A DNA stretch of 64,000 bases, from NCBI RefSeq assembly GCF_000711955.1, contig NZ_JONR01000020.1, positions 45,055-109,054 of the forward strand. The letters run 5' to 3'. Origin of the DNA: Nevskia soli DSM 19509 (lineage in GTDB: Bacteria > Pseudomonadota > Gammaproteobacteria > Nevskiales > Nevskiaceae). Shown here in pieces: positions 25,258 to 33,111 of the stretch. Each line of letters starts with the position of its first letter. Position 1 is the first letter of the stretch. The notes beneath the pieces were generated by a model. The model did no database searches and was not told the DNA's origin. It worked only from the letters and a program-made list of their open reading frames with translations. The translations under genes were made by a program, and so were the position numbers.

Positions 25258-26268
25258 GTGCATAACTGGGACTTCCGGCGCGGCATTGCCAGCATGCAGC
25301 TGCAGGCGCAGTTGGGTGTCGAGCACGGGTTGTCCCTGGCCGCCTGCCTCGAAGGAACCGGTCTGACGCCGGCGCAGTTGGCCGACTCCACCGCGATCGT
25401 CAGCGCGCACCAGGAACTGGCCCTGGTGCGCAACCTCGTGCGCGGGCTGTCCCATGTGCCGGGCCTGGGGCTGGAGGCGGGTACGCGCTACCACTTCACC
25501 GCCTACGGCATTCTCGGCTTCGCCATCATCAGCAGCCCCGACCTGCGCAGCGCGATGGATGTGGCCCTGCGCTATCTCAACCTGACCTACGCCTACAACC
25601 ACATCACCGCCGAGGAAGGTGAGGACGAGATGCTGCTGCTGTTCGACGACAGCGCCATCCCCGAAGACGTGCGGCAATTCCTGCTGGAGCGCGACGCGGC
25701 GGCGGCGCTGATCCTGCAGCGCGAGATGTTTTCCAGCAGCCTCGTGCCGCGCCGGGTGTCGTTGCGCTGCCGGCGCCCGGATTATGCGGAGCAGTTCACC
25801 CGGCTGTTCGGGGTGGAGCCGCAGTTCGGCGCGGCGCGCAACGAGGTGGCGCTGGATGCCGCGGTGCTGGATTCGCCGCTGCCGCAGGCCAACGAGTCGA
25901 GCCGGCGCATGGCGGAGGAGCAATGCCGCAAGCTGCTCGCCGCGCGCAAGGTGCGCAGCGGCCTGGCCGAGCGGGTGCGCGATCGCATCCTGCACCAGCC
26001 GGGGCACATCCCGCCGATGACGGCGGTGGCCGGTGATCTCCTGCTGACGCCGCGCACCCTGCGCCGTCGCCTGCTGGAGGAAGGCACCAGCTACAAGGCG
26101 CTGACCGACGAGGTGCGCGAGACGCTGGCGGAGGAGTTGCTGTCCGCCGCCAACCTGTCGGTGGAGCAGATCGCCGAGCGCCTGGGCTATTCGGAGGCGG
26201 CCAGCTTCATTCACGCTTTCAAGCGCTGGAAGGGCCGGCCGCCGCACAGCTACCGCTTGGGCAAGTAG
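25258..26268 (+). CDS. AraC-family regulator with AraC-type N-terminal binding domain
   Basis: A 336-residue regulator. The N-terminal ~200 residues match the arabinose-binding-domain class seen in OruR/ArgR-like AraC members (LSLAACLEGTGLTPAQL, then LGLEAGTRYHFTAYGILGFAI). The C-terminal ~90 residues have the double HTH: LTPRTLRRRLLEEGTSYK and IAERLGYSEAASFIHAFKRW. The start is GTG 25258 with GAGGAGG four bases upstream. Its position opposite the monooxygenase-esterase pair suggests it activates them. Its 3' end overlaps the convergent hydrolase gene by 19 bp. Confidence 0.92.
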   Translation: MHNWDFRRGIASMQLQAQLGVEHGLSLAACLEGTGLTPAQLADSTAIVSAHQELALVRNLVRGLSHVPGLGLEAGTRYHFTAYGILGFAIISSPDLRSAMDVALRYLNLTYAYNHITAEEGEDEMLLLFDDSAIPEDVRQFLLERDAAAALILQREMFSSSLVPRRVSLRCRRPDYAEQFTRLFGVEPQFGAARNEVALDAAVLDSPLPQANESSRRMAEEQCRKLLAARKVRSGLAERVRDRILHQPGHIPPMTAVAGDLLLTPRTLRRRLLEEGTSYKALTDEVRETLAEELLSAANLSVEQIAERLGYSEAASFIHAFKRWKGRPPHSYRLGK

Positions 26269-28058
26269 CGGCGCCGCCAGGCCAGGCCAGACAGCGCGGC
26301 CAGCAGCCACGGCGCGAAAGCCCCGCCGCCTGAATCACCGCCGTCGCCGGAGCTGCCGCTACTGGAACTGCTGCCGGAGCTGCTGCTCCCGCCGCCGGAA
26401 CTGCTGCTGCTGCCCGCCACATCGGCACAGCCGGCACGGATGTCGTCGCAGCTGTGCGCGGTACCGCTGCGATCGGGAAAGTTGCGCGAGGAGCGGTAGT
26501 AGAAGCTCATCTTGGCGCTGCCTTGATCGCCCTGGTCGTCGAGCAGGCGCGCATCGGCATCGGCGTAGCCCCCCTCGCCGGATTTCTTCAGCCAGCGGTC
26601 GAGCCAGGCCAGGGTGTAGTGCTCGGCCATCGGTTCGCCCCAGCCGCCGGTGCAGGCGCCGCTGCCGGGATCCGGGCACCACGAACTGGTGGGGAATACC
26701 GGCACCTGGCTCCACTCGTAATGGGAACTGCCCTGGATGGTGAACTCGAAAGTCGGTATCCCGGCTTTCTGCCAGGCATTGAAGCCGTCCTTGTGGCCTT
26801 CGGGATCGGGCGGGATCAGGAAAGGCGTCGGCGCCAGGCCGTATTCCGAGGACTGGCCCATGCTCGGCACGCGTGGCGCGACCTTCGGTTCGCCGCGCGT
26901 GATCACCTCCTGCTCGATGAAGTCGTAGGCCTGGCTGGTGATCGGCAGTTGCTGTAGCAGACTCAGCACGCCGCCCCCGGCTGCGCCGCCAATGGTGGTG
27001 CTGCCCGGCGCCAGCAGTCCGTCCCAGGCGACCGCCACCTTCACCGGGTTGCTCTGGTCCAGCTTGCCGGGCCAGGGATCGGCGCCCGGCGCGCCATAAC
27101 CCTGCACGATGCTCACGCCGATGGCGCCGAGCGAATGCCCGACGATGCCGAGGCGATCCGGGTCGATGGCGGCATAGGCCGGGTTGGAGTCCGTGACCTG
27201 GGTCGGATACGACCTGGCGCAGGCGGCGTTGTTCGGATACGGCGTGGCCGGCGAGGAGCGGAAGAAGTCGATGGCGTCGACCAGTCCGGTCCAGAACACC
27301 ACCGGATTGATATTGGTGCCCTGGCCGCCGGAGGGCGTCTGCTCGTCGGAGCGGCCCTGGCCGCGCGGGTCGAAGCTCAGCACCACGTAGCCGCTGCGCA
27401 CCAGCAATTGCGCCGCCCACCAGTAGGCGGTCTGCGGCGCCTGCACCGAGCCGTTCTGGATCACGATGCCGGGCAGGGTGGTGCCGGCCGCTACGGTCTT
27501 CGGCTGCCACACCTGGCCGTTGAGGCGGGCGCAGCCGGAGTCGTAGAACACCACCGGGGTGACCACGGCTTCATTGGTATAGAACGCGCCGCCGTCCGGT
27601 CCCGCCGCCGACGGGAAACGGAACGGATCGCCGTCGCAGGGGAAGGCGTAGCTGGTGCACAGCGGCGTCAGCGGCGAGTCCAGCGACAGCGATACCGCGC
27701 CGGCTGGATTGGCGATCGCCTCCTTGAGGATCTGCTGCAGGGTGGCGCTGAGCGAGGCCGGGTCCTTCAGCGCGGCAAGCAACTGGTCGAGCGGAGTGGA
27801 CGAGGCCAGCAGCCAGCTCGGGTCCGCCAGGTCGCGCGTGGTGAGGCTGCCGATGTTGAGCAGGCTTTGCGTGGTCAGGCGGGCGAGGAAGGCGGGATTG
27901 GCCAGTTGTTCGGCCGGCGCCTGCGTCACCGTGGCGAAGTTCTTCACCTCGCGTTGGGTCCAGCCGGCGGAGGGGAAGGTCGGGCCTTCGGGTATGGCGC
28001 AGGCCATGCCGCACCACAGGGCGGCTGCCACGGCCAAGGCGCGGGCGATCTGGTTCAC
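26250..28058 (-). CDS. Secreted alpha/beta hydrolase with GlyGly-CTERM-like tail
   Basis: A 602-residue protein. Residues 1-21 form a Sec signal (MNQIARALAV...MACA). The hydrolase core has nucleophile elbow GHSLGAIG (about residue 305), YVVLSFDPRGQGRSDE and a C-terminal histidine in GSSHYEWSQ. Residues about 550-575 are a Ser/Gly linker, followed by GGGAFAPWLLAALSGLAW and RRR, the layout of GlyGly-CTERM signals cut by rhombosortase. It is therefore probably exported, anchored and then released or surface-attached. Cysteines flank the core, consistent with disulfides. Substrate unknown. Confidence 0.85.
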   Translation of the reverse strand: MNQIARALAVAAALWCGMACAIPEGPTFPSAGWTQREVKNFATVTQAPAEQLANPAFLARLTTQSLLNIGSLTTRDLADPSWLLASSTPLDQLLAALKDPASLSATLQQILKEAIANPAGAVSLSLDSPLTPLCTSYAFPCDGDPFRFPSAAGPDGGAFYTNEAVVTPVVFYDSGCARLNGQVWQPKTVAAGTTLPGIVIQNGSVQAPQTAYWWAAQLLVRSGYVVLSFDPRGQGRSDEQTPSGGQGTNINPVVFWTGLVDAIDFFRSSPATPYPNNAACARSYPTQVTDSNPAYAAIDPDRLGIVGHSLGAIGVSIVQGYGAPGADPWPGKLDQSNPVKVAVAWDGLLAPGSTTIGGAAGGGVLSLLQQLPITSQAYDFIEQEVITRGEPKVAPRVPSMGQSSEYGLAPTPFLIPPDPEGHKDGFNAWQKAGIPTFEFTIQGSSHYEWSQVPVFPTSSWCPDPGSGACTGGWGEPMAEHYTLAWLDRWLKKSGEGGYADADARLLDDQGDQGSAKMSFYYRSSRNFPDRSGTAHSCDDIRAGCADVAGSSSSSGGGSSSSGSSSSSGSSGDGGDSGGGAFAPWLLAALSGLAWRRRYLPKR

Positions 28059-28203
28059 GGTTCTCCTCCGAGCATGACGCTTTTGTTATGGCCGCAGTGT
28101 GCGCCCCTGTGAACCCCGGTGGAAATGACGCGGCGGCCAGCCGCGGACGGCGCGCCTGTCATCTGCCTGCGTACCTTCCTGGCTTGCGGCAAAATAGGAG
28201 GCC

Positions 28204-29085
<882 letters not shown>

Positions 29086-29098
29086 GCAATCCGGTTGT

Positions 29099-29195
29099 CA
29101 TCCTGAGCGCAGCGAAGGATCTGGCCTGCTCACTATGCCAGTTTCGATCCGGCGTCCCCATTGCGTCGGGGAGATCCTTCGCTGCGCTCAGGATG
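29099..29195. repeat. Perfect 24-bp inverted repeat between ABC genes
   Basis: The arms 29099-29122 and 29172-29195 are perfect 24-base complements (core CCTGAGCGCAGCGAAGGAT) separated by 49 bp. The TCCTGAGCGCAGCGAAGGATC motif is a familiar dispersed proteobacterial repeat unit. A transcript could form a large stem between the ATPase and permease cistrons, favouring unequal expression. Confidence 0.85.
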
Positions 29196-29236
29196 GCCGC
29201 CTACGCGCCCGTTTGTAGTTGCCTGGAGTTTGAACA

Positions 29237-30268
29237 GTGACCGGTTCCTGGAGAAGGTTGAAGGCGGCCACCTGGGCGCGCAGCCTCGAGTTCATCCGCG
29301 ACAAGTCCGCCGTGGGCTGGAATGTGATCTTCCCGGTGCTGCTGGTGCTGGGACTGGCCTATGTGTTCTCCGGACCGGGGCAGCCGATGTTCAAGGTCGG
29401 TGTGCTGGCGCCGGCCGGCGCCGCGCTGGATGCGAAACTGCATCCTTTCCTCGCCACGCCGCAGGTGCAGTTCTACCGCGAGGAGCCGGGCGAGACGGCG
29501 CTGCACAAGGTGCAGCTGCAGCGCATCGACATGCTGGCCGATTTCACCGTTTCGCCGGGCCGCTACTGGGTCAACGAGCAGTCGCCCAAGGGCAAGCTGC
29601 TGGAGCAGTTGCTGCGTGGCGCCGGCGGCGATCCCCTGCAGCGCCAGACCACCAGCGGCGCGGAGGTGCGTTACGTCGACTGGGTCACGCCCGGCGTGCT
29701 CGGCATGAACATGATGTTTTCCTGCCTGTTCGGCATCGGCTACGTCATCGTGCGCTACCGCAAGAACGGCTACCTCAAGCGACTCAACGCGACGCCCCTG
29801 CGCGCCTTCGAATTCCTGCTGGCGCAGCTGCTGTCGCGGCTGCTGCTGATCGTGGCGGTGAACGCCGCGGTGTTCGTGGCCTGCCGCCTGCTGCTGGACC
29901 TGCGCATGGAAGGTTCCTACTGGAATCTGCTGCTGCTGACCACGCTGGCAACCTTCTCGATGATCGCCATGGGCCTGGTGGTCTCGGCGCGGATCAGCAG
30001 CGAGGAACTGGCCGGCGGCATTCTCAACGTCATCTCCACGCCGATGATGGTGGTGTGCGGCGTGTTCTTCTCCATCGACGGCGCGCCGCATATCCTGCAG
30101 ATCGTGGCGCAGCTGCTGCCGCTGACGCACCTGATCAACGGCGCCCGCGCCATCATGCTGGACGGCGCCGGCCTGCAGCAGGTCATGCCCAACCTGCTGG
30201 CGCTGGCGGCGATGAGCGCGTTCTACCTGGTGCTCGGCGCCGCCATGTTCAAATGGAGACAGAATTGA
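29237..30268 (+). CDS. ABC-2 type exporter, permease subunit
   Basis: A 343-residue membrane protein: one helix near residues 25-45, a ~150-residue external loop, then about five helices from residue 155, the ABC-2 (DrrB/YhhJ-like) topology. The helices include GMNMMFSCLFGIGYVIV and GGILNVISTPMMVVCGVFFS. The start is GTG 29237 with GGAG nine bases upstream. Its last codons overlap the start of the metallo-beta-lactamase-fold gene by 16 bp. Confidence 0.92.
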   Translation: MTGSWRRLKAATWARSLEFIRDKSAVGWNVIFPVLLVLGLAYVFSGPGQPMFKVGVLAPAGAALDAKLHPFLATPQVQFYREEPGETALHKVQLQRIDMLADFTVSPGRYWVNEQSPKGKLLEQLLRGAGGDPLQRQTTSGAEVRYVDWVTPGVLGMNMMFSCLFGIGYVIVRYRKNGYLKRLNATPLRAFEFLLAQLLSRLLLIVAVNAAVFVACRLLLDLRMEGSYWNLLLLTTLATFSMIAMGLVVSARISSEELAGGILNVISTPMMVVCGVFFSIDGAPHILQIVAQLLPLTHLINGARAIMLDGAGLQQVMPNLLALAAMSAFYLVLGAAMFKWRQN

Positions 30269-31209
30269 AGCTGCCCCGCATCACCGACTACCCGCATCAC
30301 ATCAGCTGCATCGACACCGAGCTGCTGCGCCCCGGGCTGGCCTGTTGCTACCTGCTGCGCAGCGGCGACCGCTACGCTTTCGTCGAGTGCGGCACCGCGC
30401 TGTCGGTGCCGGGTTTGATGCGGGTGCTGGAGCAGCGCGGCATCGCGCCGGAGCAGGTCAGCTACGTCATGCCCACGCACGTGCACCTGGATCATGCCGG
30501 CGGCGCCGGCCAGCTGCTGCGCCGGCTGCCCGACGCCAGGCTGGTGATCCACCCGCGCGGCGCGCGGCACATGATCGATCCCACCAAGTTGATCGAGGGC
30601 GCCACCGCGGTATACGGCGCGGAGAACCTCGCCGCCATGTACGGCGAGATCGTACCGGTGCCGGAGGACCGCGTCATCGTGGCGAACGATGGGTTCAAAC
30701 TGGATTTCAGCGGCCGCGAACTGCTGTTCCTCGATGCGCCGGGGCATGCGCGCCACCATTACGCCATCTGGGATGCGGAGAGCCGCGGCATCTTCAGCGG
30801 CGACGTATTCGGGCTTTCGTATCGCGAAGCGGACGGGCCGATGGGGCCCTACCTGTTTCCCACCACCACGCCGGTGCAGTTCGAGCCGGAGGCCTGGAAT
30901 CTAACCCTCGATCGCTTCCTCGCGCTCGATCCGGCGTATGTCTACCTGACGCATTACGGCCGCGTCGGCAACGTGCGGGAGCTGGCTCACCGCTTGCGCC
31001 GAGGCCTGGTCGCCTATCAGCGGATGGCGCGCCAGCACGCCGCTGCGCCGGACCGGCATGCCGCGATCAAGGAAGCGTTGATGGCGCACGCGCTGCGGGA
31101 ATTGCAGGCGATGAACGCGCCGCTGTCGGAACAGCAGGCGCGGGACTTGCTTGCCTTCGACATGGAATTGAATACGCAGGGCCTGGAAGTCTGGCTGGAT
31201 AAGGGGTGA
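30253..31209 (+). CDS. Metallo-beta-lactamase-fold hydrolase
   Basis: A 318-residue MBL-fold protein with metal motif THVHLDHAGG (about residue 75), a later His in DAPGHARHHYAI, bridging Asp in FSGDVFG and the final His in YLTHYGRVG. The C-terminal ~60 residues form a helical extension. ATG 30253 lies inside the permease end, so translation is coupled. It resembles glyoxalase II/lactonase-like MBL proteins, but the substrate is unknown. Confidence 0.9.
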   Translation: METELKLPRITDYPHHISCIDTELLRPGLACCYLLRSGDRYAFVECGTALSVPGLMRVLEQRGIAPEQVSYVMPTHVHLDHAGGAGQLLRRLPDARLVIHPRGARHMIDPTKLIEGATAVYGAENLAAMYGEIVPVPEDRVIVANDGFKLDFSGRELLFLDAPGHARHHYAIWDAESRGIFSGDVFGLSYREADGPMGPYLFPTTTPVQFEPEAWNLTLDRFLALDPAYVYLTHYGRVGNVRELAHRLRRGLVAYQRMARQHAAAPDRHAAIKEALMAHALRELQAMNAPLSEQQARDLLAFDMELNTQGLEVWLDKG

Positions 31210-32186
31210 TGAGCATTTCGCTGCTGCCTGATAAATCCGAAATAGATGCCGCCGCTGCGGTGATCTACTGCAGCGTGGCGCCGACGCCGCAATACGCCTG
31301 GCCGCTGCTGGCGCAGCGCCTTGGCACCGAGGTTTGGGTCAAGCACGAGAACCACCTGCCGGTCGGCGCCTTCAAGCTGCGTGGCGCGCTGGTGTATTTC
31401 GAGGCGCTGCGGCGGCGCGAGCCGCAGGTGCGCGGCGTCATCGCGGCGACACGCGGCAACCATGGCCAGGCGGTGGCGTACGCGGCGAGCCGTGTCGGCC
31501 TGGAGGCGGTAGTAGTGGTGCCGCACGGCAATTCGCGCGAGAAGAACGCGGCCATGCGCGCCCTCGGCGCCGAGCTGATCGAGCATGGCGAGGATTTCCA
31601 GGAATCGGTGGGGCATGCCATCGAACTGGCGCAGCTACGCGGACTGCACCGAGTGCCGTCCTTCCATCGCGACCTGCTGTGCGGCGCCGCCACCTTCTGG
31701 CTCGAGCTGTTCACCCGGGCGCCGCAGCTGGACGTGGTGTTCGCGCCTATCGGCCTGGGCTCGAACATCTGCGGCGCGGCGGCGGCGCGTGCCGCCACCG
31801 GTTCGCGCGCGCGGATCATCGGCGTGGTCTCGGCCGGGGCGACGGCCTACGCGCAATCCTTCGCCGAGCGGCGCATCATCGAGTCCCCTGTGAGCACCCG
31901 TCTCGCCGACGGCCTGGCCTGCCGCACGCCGGATCCAGGCGCGATGGCGATCATCTGGGAAACGGTGGACCGCATCATCGAGGTCAGCGAGGACGAAGTG
32001 GCCGGCGCCATGCGGGCCTGTTTCAGCGACACCCACAATGTCGCGGAAGGTGCCGGCGCCGCCGCGCTGGCCGGTGCGCTCAAGCTGCGCGGCGAACTGC
32101 GTGGGCTGCGTGTCGGTCTGCCGCTGAGCGGCGGCAACGTGGACCGTGAAGTGTTCGCCGAAGTCCTGCGGCAAGCCGGCCCATAG
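31209..32186 (+). CDS. Threonine/serine dehydratase-like PLP enzyme
   Basis: A 325-residue fold-type II PLP enzyme. Lys56 in GAFKLRGAL is the Schiff-base lysine, ATRGNHGQAVA binds the cofactor ring, and PIGLGSNICG replaces the usual glycine-rich phosphate loop. There is no ACT domain, so it is of the biodegradative or hydroxyaspartate dehydratase kind. ATG 31209 overlaps the preceding stop (TGATG); the GTG one codon earlier is less likely. It may act on threonine, serine or 3-hydroxyaspartate. Confidence 0.88.
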   Translation: MSISLLPDKSEIDAAAAVIYCSVAPTPQYAWPLLAQRLGTEVWVKHENHLPVGAFKLRGALVYFEALRRREPQVRGVIAATRGNHGQAVAYAASRVGLEAVVVVPHGNSREKNAAMRALGAELIEHGEDFQESVGHAIELAQLRGLHRVPSFHRDLLCGAATFWLELFTRAPQLDVVFAPIGLGSNICGAAAARAATGSRARIIGVVSAGATAYAQSFAERRIIESPVSTRLADGLACRTPDPGAMAIIWETVDRIIEVSEDEVAGAMRACFSDTHNVAEGAGAAALAGALKLRGELRGLRVGLPLSGGNVDREVFAEVLRQAGP

Positions 32187-32220
32187 TCATCACCGCCCGG
32201 TGCGGGACGCACTTGTCCGT

Positions 32221-32361
32221 CTACTGGAACAACAGGGCGAGAACGAATCCGATGAGGATGCCGGCGAGCAGGCACCAGCAGCCCCATTTGTAGCGCGACT
32301 TGATGCGGTACTTCTCGGTTCTTTCGTCGAAGTAGGTCAGATTCACTGGAGCATCCGGCAT
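32221..32361 (-). CDS. Small single-span membrane protein, family member 1
   Basis: A 46-residue protein, too short for routine gene calling. It has a polar N-terminus with LTYFDERTEKYRIKSRYKW, then one hydrophobic span (CLLAGILIGFVLALLF) ending at Gln-stop. The YFD/YYD...R..K.R..W core, AG...G span and short tail recur in 32830-32955 and 41254-41373. By the positive-inside rule the N-terminus would face the cytoplasm. No clear ribosome-binding site is visible, so it is supported mainly by the resemblance among three independent loci. Confidence 0.62.
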   Translation of the reverse strand: MPDAPVNLTYFDERTEKYRIKSRYKWGCWCLLAGILIGFVLALLFQ

Positions 32362-32514
32362 CAGTGGTGTGAGCAAGGTCCGCGCCCTGAATGTCCCACA
32401 GTGGTCTTTCGCGCAGCTTTCACCCGGCGGTGCTGCCGCAGGCGATGACGCGGCACCTGATGGTGCCGCGCCGCCTGGCCGGACCCGGTTTTTCCGGTTG
32501 CGACCACCCCCGGC

Positions 32515-32772
32515 CTAGTTATGGCGGTCGTTGGCACCTTCGCTCTTGTGCAGATCATCCGCCCCTTCGGCCTTGTTGAGGCCGGCCGGCGTTTGCGGTT
32601 TCTGCTGCGCGGCGGCGCCGCCGGCCATGCTCCTGGCGGCGTTCTGGTTGAGGGTGGGGGCCGTGCTTGCCGGCACTGGTGCGTTTGCCGGCCGTGCCGG
32701 TTGACCATCGGCCAGAACGTCCGCAGCGAGAGCCGTCAGGCCAAGTGCCACGATGGTGATCAGTTGTTTCAT
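32515..32772 (-). CDS. Small secreted Ala/Pro-rich protein
   Basis: An 85-residue precursor. ATG 32772 is preceded by GAGGAGATTGAAC, a strong ribosome-binding site. A Sec signal (MKQLITIVALGLTALAADVLA) leads to a mature part of about 64 low-complexity residues rich in Ala, Pro, Gln and Asn, ending in a charged EGADDLHKSEGANDRHN. I do not recognise the family. It lies between two of the small membrane protein genes on the same strand, so the three may form one transcript. Confidence 0.65.
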   Translation of the reverse strand: MKQLITIVALGLTALAADVLADGQPARPANAPVPASTAPTLNQNAARSMAGGAAAQQKPQTPAGLNKAEGADDLHKSEGANDRHN

Positions 32773-32829
32773 GTTCAATCTCCTCGTTGATGGATGCATC
32801 GGTTGTGATGGATGCGGCAGCGGGCTACA

Positions 32830-32955
32830 TCAGCCCAGCAGCTTTGCCGCCGTGAAGCCGACGATGAAGCCGGCGCCGAGCGCGGCAAGGGCCCAGCGGA
32901 CGCGTCGTTTGAGCCGGCGGCGCCCGACGGTCGCGTCGAAGTAGTGCAGTTTCAT
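32830..32955 (-). CDS. Small single-span membrane protein, family member 2
   Basis: 41 residues: MKLHYFDATVGRRRLKRRVRW, then the span ALAALGAGFIVGFTAAKLL and a terminal Gly. An in-frame ATG two codons upstream (32961, MPMKLHYFD) is an alternative start, with AGGAAACAG 12 bases ahead. It shares the YFD, RR.K.R..W and AG..VG pattern with the proteins at 32221 and 41254. Function unknown. It is divergent from the molybdopterin oxidoreductase 157 bp away. Confidence 0.62.
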   Translation of the reverse strand: MKLHYFDATVGRRRLKRRVRWALAALGAGFIVGFTAAKLLG

Positions 32956-33111
32956 CGGCATTGCGGCGCTGTTTCCTGTCCCCATGCGATTGGATACGCA
33001 GTTCCGGGCGAATCCCGGACATTGCCGGCGGCATCCGCCCGGAACGACTCGTCAAGCAGCCCGGCAGCGGCTATCGTGGGGTACCCGGCGACCACAGCCG
33101 GCGGAGGAACC

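Noticed and set aside
29161..31209. One long plus-strand frame that seems to join the permease region to the MBL protein
   Set aside because: The first part is the wrong frame of the permease gene; real MBL protein starts at 30253 inside the permease end.
32812..33111. Upstream extension of the molybdopterin oxidoreductase frame
   Set aside because: It runs antisense through small membrane gene 2 and lacks conserved sequence; ATG 33112 has a strong GGAGGAACC site and precedes the Fe-S motif.
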